A stretch of 64,000 nt of DNA from Panonychus citri. Its lineage: Eukaryota; Arthropoda; Arachnida; Trombidiformes; Tetranychidae. This document shows, piece after piece, positions 34,301 to 46,783 of the stretch; the first letter of the stretch is position 1, and every line of letters starts with the position of its first letter. The notes beneath the pieces were generated by a model. The model was given only the letters and a program-made list of their open reading frames with translations. It had not been told where the DNA came from and searched no databases. The position numbers and the translations under genes are program-made. The DNA lies in NCBI RefSeq assembly GCF_014898815.1, contig NW_026515468.1, positions 434,001 through 498,000 of the forward strand. Direction: 5' to 3'.

Positions 34301-37300
34301 TATTGATTTCATTGATTGTGTATAACAAAATCGTGATTAATTAAGGAGAAGTCAATTGAATTAGGTTAATTGTTGACCCATAGATTTAATTGTAAAGTGT
34401 TGATTACAATATATTGATTGGAAATACTATTGATTGTCTTAATTTCAACCTACAATTAACTTTTCTCATCGTTAATCCAATGACAACTTTCAACTTTTTT
34501 TCCCAACTTTTAATTTTTGTTATGATTTATAAGCCTGAGATTTATTTAATCATCATCTTAATCGTCATCACAATTAACTTAATCTTCCCACATTAAGGAT
34601 GAGGAAATTTTCAAGGGTAAAGATGATGATGATGAAGATGAAGGGGGTGGAGGTCAAGATGATCATCTTGATCATCAAATTATATGTATTTTGACCTGAG
34701 GAGGTGAAACTGGTTCTTAATTGTTAGACTTTGATTGTTACAATTAATTCATATGGTGTGGTCTTGACAACAATTAGTATCAATGATGGAAATGTTTAAG
34801 AAAAACTTTAAGACAATTTATAAATTGTTTTGATATGAAGCAACTTGTGACAACAACAATTAACTGAATTAAGTGTCAAAACTGTTAATTGTTTCCGAGA
34901 ATATTGTTAATTATGATTGATTGATTATTGTTGAGTCTTAATCATTTCACATCAGAATTTTTCACCTTGTAGGTTTAAAATTTAATTCTTAATCGTTGGT
35001 AACACAATTTACTAATTGTTAACCTTTGTAATAGTTTAAAAGGTTAACTTAATATTTGCAATTGTTTTTTTTGTTAATTAGTTTATTTTTTTTCTTGATT
35101 ATTTACAATTAGTTTTTCTCATTTGATTTCGATCAGGTTTCATTTGTTGTTAACTTGTTGATTAACTTTAATCATTAGGATTTTGATTGATGATTATCAC
35201 GTCTCTAACAATTAAAGGTTAATTATTGCAAGGTGATAATCATTATCATCTGTTAATTGTGTTTAAATAATTAATCTACCATCATCTTATTAGTTAATTG
35301 TAATCAACTCGTTCAAGTTATGATTCAACAATTAGAAGCTAATTTGATTTGATTTTCTATCAATTTAATTGTGTTTAGTTTAATTATTAAGAGGAAACAA
35401 TCAGATCAGAATATGGAAAAAATTTCCCATGATCGTTTTAATTGTTGTAACAATTAAGTTAATCACTTTTCCTCCATCAAGTAAATCCAATATTCAAATG
35501 TATTCAACAAAGTTCAATGTTTAAAATAAATTTTTTACACTAATTTACTAATTGTTACCAAAGATTATTTCATTTACTGGCCTTAATTGTTGATTCTTTG
35601 ATTGGTTTAATTGTGATTTAACCTTGAAATTTTCATTTCTCAATAAATTGTTAACAATTAAACGATTTGGGCTTCTAATTGTTACCAAATTAACACAATG
35701 TAAAGGTGATCATAATTGTCTGGTCACTAATTGTTCATGTTAATTGTGATCAATTTCTGAAAGGTTGAAATCATCAGTTGATTAAGTTAATCAACTTGAT
35801 CAACATATGTTAACATTGATTAACAACTGATTAGTTGTAATTTAAGGTACTATTTAAATCACAATTAACAATAATCATCATCTCAGGTTAACAATTAAAA
35901 CATTTGGCCAACTAATTGTGTTGTTTTTAGTTCAAATTAATAATTAATCAAATCAAGTGAACAATTTAAATTGTAAAGAGACAGGGTCAACCTTGATCAT
36001 GATACTTTAATTGTAATTAAAGTTGATTGTGTTGACTGAAAACATGTTGACCAAAAAAAAAGGTGATTACTAAATTGTTAGTGTTAGTTAATTGTTTATG
36101 TTTGTTATGATTTGATGATGTTGGTGAAACAATTAGTTTCATTTGAGTATTAATTTTAATGTCACTGGTTGGATTATGAGATGAGAAATTAAATTAAATT
36201 GAAATTAAAGGCTAACAATTAAAGTTTGTGTCATGTTACTGATTAAAATTTGATTGTAACGATCATGTTTTCATCTATTATCATGATAATTAAGTTAATT
36301 AACTGATTTACATTTGATTGTAAAGAATAAACAAAAAAATTTAATCTACTCCAAGACTAAACTTTGACCTGGAACTAATTAAGACCTTAATTATGATTAG
36401 TAATTAATTTATTGTCAACATTGATATTCATTAACAAGATCAATCATTATGTTTTTCAATGGCTGATTAGTAGTTTGATTTAATTGTTGATTGTTGATTG
36501 TCATTAACTTTGATGATTTGAGATGGTTTGATTGAGGATTTTTTTTTGTAAATCGTGATTAGTTAATTTCTTGATTGAAATTAGTTCTGTTTTAATCAAG
36601 ATTATGTATAATTAATTACCTTTTTATTTGGGGAATAAATTGTTTGATGATCAACATGATTAACTTAATTGCTATTAAGTAAGATCTAAATCAACACCTC
36701 GCTTCATTTTGTTAATCATGATCAAGATGATTAACCTTGTGATCAGATCAACAACAATTTAACACCAAATTTTAGTGCTAATTGTTATCATTAATTTAGA
36801 TTTAAACTTAATTGTGATCACGATGATAATCAAATCTAATTTTGTTGTTTTTTTTTCTTCCTTGGAAAAGTTAATTAAATCAACATTTAATTCAGTTTTA
36901 ATTGTTACCAATTTCTTACGATTTAATTGTTAATAACTTCAAGGTCACAATTGATGATTTATCTGTGATTAACTTTTAAATTCAATGTAATTAGGACAAT
37001 TTAATTATGATTAGTGGCAAAATTATCATCACAATGTCTAAATTTGTTGTTTTTTGTGGTTAATTGTTGCTATTAATCAACGGATTAACAATTTCCTGAT
37101 TACAATTAAGATCATCTCTGACCATGTTTAATCTTAAAGCAATTAAAATTGATTTCTAAATCATCATCAGCATTAATTAAACTAATTAACGTTCATGTTT
37201 GATTATGAAAATTGATTGTTTACTCTCTTCCTCCTTCTTAATTGTAATTAACAAAATCAAGGTGTGTGTTGATTACGATTGGGTTAATCTAAATTTCATA

Positions 37301-38097
37301 AGCTAATTGTGAATCAGTTTAGTTTTTGTGACCAACAAACAATTGAAAAAATTAACCGATAACAATTAAAACAAAGGTTAATACAATTAAAGGTAAAGAT
37401 TCAGATTGATTAATGTATGAGATTAGTTTTAATTGTTTGATTCAATTAAATTGTTAAAGATTATGACCATTGATTGATTAATATTTAAATGTTCATGATC
37501 AATGATTAAAAATTAGTCCTTGAATTGTTATTGTTGATTTAAATTAATTTTCTCTTCTTCATCCCCAACTAATTTAAATTGATTGAACGAGTTCATTGAT
37601 TATTATGATTAATAAAATTGACTTGATGACGATAATCAATACGATTACAATGACGATCATCTTTGTTGTCTTAATTGTCTAACCTTGACAATTAGAAAAT
37701 CAAATCATTCAATTTTACAACAATTTCCATGGTTATTTAATCAACAATTATTTTTAATTGTTCTCACGTTGAGAAAACTAAATCAAAATTGAAGCAAATT
37801 CAGTCCATAATCTCTCTCTCTCTCTCTCTTGATCACCTTGTCTAAATTGTTAATTCAAGAGTGAGGAATTACTACACGTTGTACACATAGACTAAATTAA
37901 CTTAATTGTGATCGTAATTAACAATATTGACAAATGAGTTAAACTTTTCCAATAAACGGTTTTCTATTTCCAATTTCCTCCACCAGGTGACTCTCATTTT
38001 CTTTTGTTTTTTTCTCAATGTGGTGAACATGTGATTGGATTTTTTTTAATTTTGTTTGTTGTTGTTTCCTTTTCTGTGGACAATTTAGTTAATCACA
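31331..38097. other. Gene desert, third part
   Basis: Nearly 7 kb with no supported gene. It contains an (ACA)n run near 32547-32568, CACACACACA near 32881, a CT run at 37811-37829, a perfect 16-base palindrome at 34655-34670 next to a rare G-rich patch, and very dense CAATTAA/TTAATTG words. The right end should hold the PAK1IP1 promoter. Long-range regulatory DNA or an unseen non-coding gene would fit. Confidence 0.4.
37811..37829. repeat. (CT)n microsatellite
   Basis: Nine to ten CT units about 270 bases upstream of the PAK1IP1 start codon. Confidence 0.9.
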
Positions 38098-39107
38098 ATG
38101 AAGAGTAAAAGTATTTTCGAGGTTGTTCTTGGTTCTTATGAGAAATATTTGGTCGGTTATTCGCTGGTTCGAGACAAAGTGAACGATAGTTACAATTTTG
38201 TTCGTACCTTTGCCGAGGAAGCTCACAATGGTTGCATCAAGAGCGTTGCCACTTCTTCAACCACTTTGGTCTCCGGTGGGACCGATGAATGTATCAGAAT
38301 ATTTGACATGAAGCGAAAAAAAGATGTCGCCTCTCTGTTTAACCAAGAAGGAACCATAACATGTCTCAATTTTATCGATGATCAACATTTAATCAGCGGA
38401 AGTGAAGATAATTCCATTTGTGTTTGGACAACATGTAACTGGAAATGTGCTAAAACTTTATTAGGTCATAAAGGTCCAATTAAAGGTCTTTCCGTTCATC
38501 CATCTGGTGGATTAGCTTTATCCGTATCAAAGGATAAAGCGGTTCGAACATGGGATCTGGTTAAAGGTCGATGTGCCTTTATCTCCAATATTAAAGAAGT
38601 CGCTAATGATATTATCTGGTCTCCAAGTGGTAAACAATTTCTCGTTTTATTTGACCGTCGCCTTGATGTTTACGACACTGGTTTAGCCGCTCCGATTCAT
38701 AAGATACCCTTTACCAAGAACGTAAATTGTGCCCGTTTCATCAATGTAAGAAAACTCTAATCACTAATCTGTAATCATCGAAATAATCATTTGTATTTAC
38801 TTTCTATTTCTTCATCTCTCAGGAATCTATTGCAATGATTGGTTTGGACGATGGATGTTTAGAAATGATTAACGTGATGAAAAACAAATCATTGAAGAAT
38901 CAGAAAATTCATGAGACCAGAATCAAGGATATTTGCTTAACTAGTAAAGGCGTTTTAACGGCCTCATCGGATGGAGTAGTTAAATTTTGTCGAGGTCAAA
39001 ACTTTGCCACATTAGCGGAGACCAATTTAGGATGTAGAATCACTTGCATGTCAGTTTTCCCACCACAACCTGTCCAATTAACGACTAAATCAAAATCCTC
39101 AGAATAA
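38098..39107 (+). CDS. PAK1IP1: PAK1-interacting protein 1-like WD40 protein (ribosome biogenesis)
   Basis: Two exons, 38098-38745 and 38823-39107, join in phase 0 to 310 residues. Several WD40 repeats are visible: GCIKSVATSSTTLVSGGTDECIRIFDM, then TCLNFIDDQHLISGSEDNSICVWT, then GPIKGLSVHPSGGLALSVSKDKAVRTWDL. The segment LVKGRCAFI is diagnostic of the PAK1IP1/Mak11 family. These proteins work in the nucleolus in 60S ribosomal subunit assembly and bind and inhibit PAK1 in mammals. Human PAK1IP1 is about 390 residues; the missing part is the Lys-rich C-terminal tail, and this model ends KSKSSE. The intron is 77 bases. The start ATG is in a fair context (CACAATGA). Confidence 0.9.
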
Positions 39108-39969
39108 TATAATTTATATAATCACCTGAATGATATTTTGTACCCAAAGTTTTCCCCTTAATTGTTGACCATAAATTGATCCTCATCCCAACAACAAACA
39201 TTATCATCGGTTTGGTTTCTCAATCCTTTCGGTCAAAGGATAAACAATACAACTTGACAATTAATCGATTCAAGGAACATTCAATTGGACGATATCATCA
39301 TCTTAATGACAACGTCGATAATCAATATGAAGGAATCAGAATTGATCCGATGTTGATGATCATCATTACCACAACAATGAAGACTTTTGAAATAAGAGCA
39401 AATCGAAATTCGGAAATTGAGGAAATTTTTCTTCTTCTCTAATTGTATTTTCCATGGAAAGACTTTTCAACCTTTTGGCAAAAGATTGAATTTCTCTAAC
39501 AAGTAATTCTCATTGAGATGAATTGAGCTTTTCCTGAATTCATGGGAGATAAACTCATGTTCAGAAAGAGAATCAGATTAATAATCTAATCATGAACATG
39601 CTCAATTCTTTGCAGGTTATACTTTAAATCTTGAACGATTTTTCCTTCATTGATTTTGCGCTCTCATCTCATTCCATTTGGTATCATCATGAATCTTTTC
39701 ATCTTATCTTCATCCTCATCTTCATCTTCATCATCATCATTTTCATCTTCTCCTTCATTATCATCTTTTTCCTCAAATATTTTCTCTGTTTCCTTGATTT
39801 TCTCGGTGAAAAAAAAGATGAACGTTAAATTGCAATTTCTGTTTTCTTTATTTACTAATTGATTACCTTTTCTCTTTTACAATCAAATTGATTATTTTCC
39901 TCAACAATTAATGTTTCATTCCTGATTTTAGTGATTTTTGTTACCATTGTAACAATAACTTCATCATCA
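39108..39969. other. Intergenic with ATCTTC/ATCATC simple sequence
   Basis: PAK1IP1 3' flank and promoter of the Ly6 gene. From 39700 to 39760 there are runs of TCATCTTCATC that give long but meaningless Ser- or Ile/Phe-rich frames. No gene supported. Confidence 0.5.
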
Positions 39970-41824
39970 ATGGCTATTGGAGTTCATCATCATCAGCATC
40001 TTCATCATCATCTTCATTATCTTCATCATCATTTAGGTAATATTTTCATTGAGAATCTTTTGTTTACTAATAGAAACAAAAATGGAGAACAACAATTTAC
40101 TGATTGTAATTTAATTCCCCTTCTGATTTACCTTCCTGATTCCTTGATTTCTATGTGATATTAATAGCTAACTGATTGATCATTTATCGATTCCAATGGA
40201 TGAACATAGTTGTTGTAATATTTACAATTCCAATTGATTTATTGTTTAGAAAACTGAATTTTAATTATCAATTGTTATTGTTATTCTCATGATTAGATCA
40301 GTTGATTGTAGGATTGATTTAGTTATTGTCTCAATCTTAACGATTCAAAGGTTTCTCAATCAATTCAATAGTTTGCTGTTTTCTTTTTGATTAGTTAATT
40401 GATCTCATTGATTGTGATCTTGATTTTATACAATTTACAATTCAATCATTTGACCAATTTATATATTGATCAATGATCAGTTTAATGATTAATTAGTCTA
40501 GACTTTAATCTAACCCTAATGTCCTTGATTTGATTAATTGTTAATTCGTTGACCTGATCAGATTGATAAGATTTTGATTGCTCCCAATTGATTATCATCA
40601 ATTAATATGAGAAAATCTCTTTAATTGTCCTTTTAATTGTAAACAATTTGTCTAACTCATTTTGCTATCTAATTGGTTACAGGTTTCATTTTGATTTGGT
40701 TAATTTTAATTGTTGGATCGGTTTCCACAGAGGAAGAGTGTCTAAGTAAGAGACTAATTGTCAACAATCAACAATCACAATTTACTTAAATTTCTCAGCA
40801 ATTTATCAACAACAAACAAGACAAAATCTAATGATCACTAGTCATGCAATTAACTAATCATCTTTGATCAATTGTGAAACTTTTGATTACGAAAACTATT
40901 GATTAATCGTTGATACAATTACACAGAGTAGAAGTGATCACGATAAACATTGAACTGAGAATTTAAGTTGAACACAGAAGTGACGATAATTATCATCTAA
41001 TTGTAACAATTAACTTTTCTTGTCAACAATTAACAGAGAAAAAAATTTGGTGCTATGAATGTTCAACGGAAACTAATCCAAAGTGTGGAGATCCATTTAA
41101 TATCAGTCTGGTTCGAGGCGAAGAGCGGGATGTGACCTTAAACCAATGCGAAGGTTGTTGTATCAAGATAGTCAAAAAGAAAGACACTCGTAAGTTAATT
41201 AACTTTAATTGTGAACAATTAACATCTTCTCAACTTGTTGGTCTCTTTTACCTTGTTGACAATTTTGTTGAATTGATTTCGTTGTTCATTCACTGAGGCT
41301 GTGAATTAATTTACTCAATTTTGATTGTTAAAGTTACTTTTTTGTGTAATATTTTTGATTTGATGCCAACAATTTATTTTAATTGTAGTTTTTAAACATT
41401 TTCCTTACAACTTTATTTAGTTTTACTCTTAATTTGGTAGACACAATTAGGGATTCGTTTTGTTGTTGATTAGTTGATTTCATTTGATGCCAAACTTATG
41501 ACAATTGTGATTGTCGAGGTTTATATTTAGCGGTTTGATTTTTCATTTGATTTTCTTAATTGTTCATCTTTGCTTTTCTCTTAATTGTTAATTGTAGCTC
41601 AACAAATTATCCAAAGGACGTGCACGGGAAAGATTCAAATTAACTTGTTCATGGTTGATCATGTTTGCATGGAGGAATCGGACGGCAAAGGTCATATGTG
41701 TTTCTGTGAAAGCGATGCCTGTAATTTGGGGTCAACAATTAACTCGATTGATTCAATTCTGTTGGGAGTAATCACCTTAATCACTGTTGTAACTGTTGCA
41801 TCAACAATTAGCCAGTTAACGTGA
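39970..41824 (+). CDS. Ly6/uPAR (quiver-like) GPI-anchored three-finger protein
   Basis: Four phase-1 exons, 39970-40036, 40683-40745, 41037-41189 and 41598-41824, join in frame to 169 residues. Exon 2 encodes a hydrophobic signal segment (GFILIWLILIVGSVST). The Ly6 domain has the expected cysteines: WCYEC, PKCGDPF, QCEGCC, RTC, HVC, MCFC and the closing DACN. A polar stretch and hydrophobic tail (ILLGVITLITVVTVASTISQLT) fit a GPI-anchor signal. CYEC...CGDPF is typical of arthropod quiver/sleepless-type proteins, which act at the cell surface, some on ion channels or septate junctions; the exact role here is unknown. Exon 1 is unusual: it encodes MAIGVHHHQHLHHHLHYLHH from an ATCATC repeat, placing a His-rich leader before the signal segment. 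Exon 1 is the least certain part. Confidence 0.8.
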
Positions 41825-43474
41825 TTCTGATCAACTCATTGGGATAATTTTCTTTCCTTGTTTTTGTTTTGTTAATTTTTCTTCAAATCAATCAACTGAT
41901 TTTGACTTTTGGTAATTTAATGTTATGATTTTTACGAATTGCGATTTAATTTGGTCGCCATTTTGTTGCGGGTTTTCTGGTGATTTACTGATTCACTTGG
42001 AGAGGAAAATCAAAAATGAAATATTTGTTAAACATTTTTTTAATTGTCAATAGTTTTACTTTCAATTTATCTATGATAATTAACTGATTGTTGGTCACTC
42101 ATCTGGATGTTTTCTTGTTACATTGATTGGATTGTTAATTGTTGGTCATTTTTACTTTCCTCATTAACAATTAGATTTATCATATCTATCTGATATTCAT
42201 ATTCATTGGACAATTAACTTGGAATCTAGAACTGTGATTATCATGTACAACAATTTAATCATTGGTGGAAATTGATTCAATCAAATTAACCGTTGATTGT
42301 TTCACACTCTAGTTAACTATTCATCGATGTCGATGATAAAATCATTCATTCAATTGAAAGCAATAAGAAAAACCTATCGAACTAATCAACTAAATCACCT
42401 TTCGTCATCATCATCTGATTAACAATTTATGCTCATCGTTAATTGTTGACATTTTCAACATGTTAATCAATTATGGCAAAATCAATCAATTGATTAGTTC
42501 AAATATCTGAATATCAATTTAATTAAGTAACTCAAATCGCCTCGATAATTTGAATTAAATGAACATCACTTGTATCTAATTAAATGTTGTATCGGCCTCT
42601 AATTAACTTCAACTAATCAACTCTCTGTTTATTAATCCAAGATTAACTTAATTGTAATTATTTACTTTAATTGTTATCATGATGATCTCAATTGTAATAA
42701 TAAAATGCAATCACTTTGTCACCTTAATTGTTTACATTCAATATTGTTCAGTGGATAATTGAAATCTAAATTGTTTGATGGATTAATTAGTCAATAAATG
42801 TTGTTTATTTTCTTTAATTTTATTCTAAATCAACTAATCACTCAAACAATTTAAATTAATTGTGTTCTTTTCCTTTTTTCAATTTTCCCGGTTTTCTTTG
42901 TTTTCTTATCTGTTGTTTGATTTTTTCTCTGGGTTTTTGTTGTATTGGTTTTCCAATGGAAAGTTAAATTATTTTATTAATTGTGACACTTTTTTGTATA
43001 AATTTTTTAATTAAATTAATCATCTAATGGGTGTTGACTATGAATTGATTAGATTGTGAGTGTTAATTGTGTCGAAAGTTAAAAGATTAACTTGAAATAA
43101 GGAAAATTTCATCTGTTATTTGACAATTTTACTCAAGTGAAAACAATTGACAAAGTGACCCAATGATTTTAATCATTTACTTTCTTGACTTGGTCATTTC
43201 GTCTCCATATTAACAAACCAATTGATGGAAACTGATTAAATCGATTAAATTGTAAAAGAAAAACAAGATTATCTCTCTGATAGTTTCCTTTTTCTTCTCT
43301 AAAGCTTTTCATTTTCTTCTATTCTCTGTCAACATTTTCTTTTCTTTTCTTTTTTTCTATTCTTTTCTATTCTCTTTCCAATAGACAAAAACCTATGTGT
43401 TGATGTTTTTACTTTTCTCATTTCATTCGTTTGCTTGATTTTCTTTGTTCGAATTTTTTTCCCCACTCATCATC
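41825..43474. other. Intergenic, no gene seen
   Basis: About 1.65 kb AT-rich, dense in CAATTAA words, with T/C-rich tracts from 43270 to 43380 just before the next gene. No frame or RNA gene supported. Confidence 0.5.
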
Positions 43475-44612
43475 ATGTCTATTTTATATTGTTTAATCAA
43501 CATCGATGATATAAACTATAAGTTAACCTTAAATCTGAACGATGATCGGATTGTTGGTAATGAGGATGATCTTCGTAAAGCTTTGGCTTTGGACACTGAA
43601 CCAGATTTCAAGAAATATGATTTCTCTTTGTCACATTTTATTTTCGAGGTAACAATCAATTTATCTTCTTAATTACTCTATCTTCTTCTCTGTTATCTAT
43701 CAACTCATCTTGGAACTTCAGCTGATTCTTGTTATAATCTCTCTTTTACATGTAAACAATGAATTCTCTTTACATTTATCCTTTTCTTTGTTTCATTTCT
43801 GGTGAACTAAATTTTGTTTTCTTGTTCTTTTTTTTCTCAATAGATTTATGACAAATCAATAAGTGAATATGTTTCGATTGACAGTGAAACCGAAATTGAA
43901 AACATGTCAAAAATTCGGGTTAAAATTCTGGATCCAGATGTAATTTTACCTGAAGAAATTCCCAAACCTTTGAATGACAATGAATTAAGTTTCCTGGAAT
44001 TAACTGATTTCAAAGATGATATTGAACTGGTTGAATTATATGCCCAATCTCATATTCCTGATGATGAGATAATTAAAATTGTTGATAATTCAGTTGTAAC
44101 AGCTGAAAGCTTTGCAGTTTACAATATAAGGTAAGTGGATCATATTAATGGAATCGAAATTCACAAATTAATTATTCTTCTTTTCTCCATTTTCCCTTCC
44201 ATTTAGAATCAAGAAACAATTGGTGAAATCGGTCATTAAATATCAGAACTATTTTAATACACCAGGAACTTATCACGATGCCATTTGGGAGGACATTTGT
44301 AATGATATTAAAGATAACATGGGACCCAAGGTGATCTCGTTGATCAGATTTCGAGCAAGGGAACTTGGTTTCACTAGAATATTTCCACAATTTGTCCAGA
44401 AAGAATTGGTCTCGTTAATCGGTCAATACAATCGTCTACTGAGAATGTGCCAGTGTTTAACTGCGCAATTAGCGGAAAGATTGTGGCCACTGTTCAGAAT
44501 TTTCCATAAAACGCTGAGAATCGAGTACATTTATCCAGAACGAGGACCCAGTCTAAGGATAATGCAAAAGGAATTCGATGATGCCAAAAAAATTACTGTT
44601 CTCAATGATTAA
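43475..44612 (+). CDS. Unrecognised 288-residue protein
   Basis: Three exons, 43475-43648, 43844-44130 and 44207-44612, join cleanly (phases 0 and 2) to 288 residues. I do not recognise the family. The N-terminal half is acidic and strand-like (YCLINIDDINYKLTLNLNDD; KIRVKILDPDVILPEEIPKP). The C-terminal half is basic and helical with many aromatic and Arg residues (SLIRFRARELGFTRIFPQF; ERLWPLFRIFHKTLRIEYIY) and ends KKITVLND. There is no signal peptide or membrane segment, so it should be cytosolic or nuclear. ATG 43475 is the first in frame. Consensus splice sites and steady codon use across three exons support a real gene. It may be a fast-evolving member of a known complex. Confidence 0.75.
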
Positions 44613-46783
44613 GTTGATTGGTTTAGAATTTTCAAGTTCGAGGAGAAAAAAACAATTGACGATCCAATCGTCAAATTGTTCGATTAAAATTGAATGGCAC
44701 TTATTTAAATTTCTTCATCCAGCTGATTGTAAAGAAAAAGATCCAAATTAATAGTGGATCATCTCTATTTTCATTAATTATCGACTCACTTTCAACTATT
44801 TAAACCGAATCTCACAATCACATTGGACTGTATTATTATTGTAAATTAATCAGCAATTTTCACCTTCATCTTCAGTTTGAAATAAATTTTTTCATCTACC
44901 CAACTGCTGCTTGATTATCCCAACCATTGTTTTAATTGTTAATCTGCTCCATTAATATTATTTCTCGATGATCTCATGTAATGTCAATCAACTTGATCCA
45001 AATGTTGAAACGATTAGTGACTCATCTCTATCTCTGTAACAATTATCTTTTTTAATCTTAATTGTAAATATCCACCAAAATGTCATGTTTTCCTTAACGA
45101 TTCAATCATTTTCAATCCAAATTGATTATCCAATTCGTTGTAATTAATACAATAACAACCACTAATTAAGAATCCATCAGATTTATATAATTATCCATGT
45201 GGAGAAATTGATAAGCTAGAGATTAGAAAGAAAGAAGATAACAATTAGTGGAAAGATTAGAAAAAAATGATTCGTTTTTTTGTATTTTTTCCCTCAAAAT
45301 GCGGAAGTTTTTCTACTGATTGTTAGCAATTAGAACCACTTATTAGAATGATCAAGTCAATGAACTAACCACAGAAAATGGACTTCCTTATATCGAGAAA
45401 TTTTCTGTTTTCTTGACAATTTGATAGCAACAATTAGGTGCGAAAAAGTCCACAATTTGAACGATTAATTTTCGAGTAAAACTAAAAATGATTCAAGTGA
45501 ATGTTGATTACATGAAACGTACTTGAAACGAGAACAAATTTGAACTTGACCGTATTTGGATTTGATTAATTTCTCTTGACACACTTTACGATGATTAACA
45601 CTGGATCTTCTTGCTAGATATAGTAATTAAGAGTGTTTTAAAGAGAGAATCGAAAGATTATTAATAGTTTTGGGATAAATAACGAACAAAGTGGATTTGT
45701 CAATCAATTGAGAAAAAAAAAGATGAGCACCATTAAGCCTCAATACAAATACCCAATGGAAAGGCATTGATGACAATTAAACTCATTAATCAAAGTTTTG
45801 TTCCATTTGGTCTTCGAATCTATTTATTCGAAGCTAAAATTTATCACCACCACGAAGAGACAGAAAGAAAAGACAGACCAAAAAGAGAGAAAGTCCATTT
45901 TGTCCAAATCTATAAAAAAAAAGAAAAGAACATTAATCAAGACCAATACCAGCGGAATAAACTAATAGGCCTAAGAAAGACCCACTAATTAGTCTAACAA
46001 TCGAATTGTACATAATTAAGATAAAACTGTACATACGGAAGAGACGGTCAACAACTGGAAAGGCCAGAATAAAGTCCAGTCCAGTCCAAAAATTGAAAGA
46101 AAAAAAGAAACGATGACCATTAAAAAAAAAGACCGAAATGTTAAACCGACAAAATGTTGACCAAAGACAAGAAAAGAGGAAAGAACAATTTTTCAAATCA
46201 ATCAACTGTTCCAATAGAATACAATGGCCACCGGAAGCTACTGTTGACTCTTAAGGTGTTCAAATAGACACTTGATTAATTGAAAGTCGATAATTAATTG
46301 TAATTAATTGAAACAACCAGAAAAGTAAACAATTAACATTCAAACAAAAGGTGGACCAAAAATCCGTTAAAATTTGCGCTTTTTAAATCCAACGCCCTCT
46401 GTTGTCTGATTGGCTTAGAATAAGAAAGAACAAAAATTTTCTCTTTCTTTTCAATTGATTCACTTTTGTATATTTTTTATTTCTCACAATTAACTTTAAT
46501 TGTGACAGTTAATTTATTACATTTATCGACCACACTTTAAATAATCTTAACTAATAACATCTTGCCTATTGGTTATTCTACATTAATTACATTGGATATT
46601 CGCTTTTTCTTTTTAATTTGTTTTCTTTCATCTTCTTCCACAACAACAACTTACACTATTCAATTCTCATCTCTTATTCATCATTTACCTTTACCAACAT
46701 TTGTTTATACTATTATATTTTTTTTTGTTTTCGTTTTTCGTTTATCATTGATTGTTTTTTTTCTAATTGTGTTTTTATTGTAA
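44613..46783. other. Intergenic, fizzy-related promoter on the right
   Basis: About 2.2 kb. AATAAA at 44881-44886 probably ends the preceding gene. From about 45850 to 46200 the plus strand is purine-rich (AGAAAGAAAAGA) and holds a short tandem run of AGTCC at 46075-46088. AGAGGGCGTT on the minus strand at 46391-46400 is a weak CTCF-like word about 390 bases before the next start codon. No gene supported. Confidence 0.45.
44881..44886 (+). terminator. polyadenylation signal AATAAA
   Basis: AATAAA about 270 bases after the stop of the 288-residue protein gene. Candidate only. Confidence 0.4.

Noticed and set aside
39176..39862. Several open frames after PAK1IP1 (Ile-rich or Ser-rich)
   Set aside because: Products of AT-rich 3' flank and TCATCTTCATC simple sequence; no splice logic or homology.
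45767..46214. Lys/Arg-rich plus frame and hydrophobic minus frame before fzr
   Set aside because: Arise from a purine-rich tract; no splice context, homology or steady codon use.
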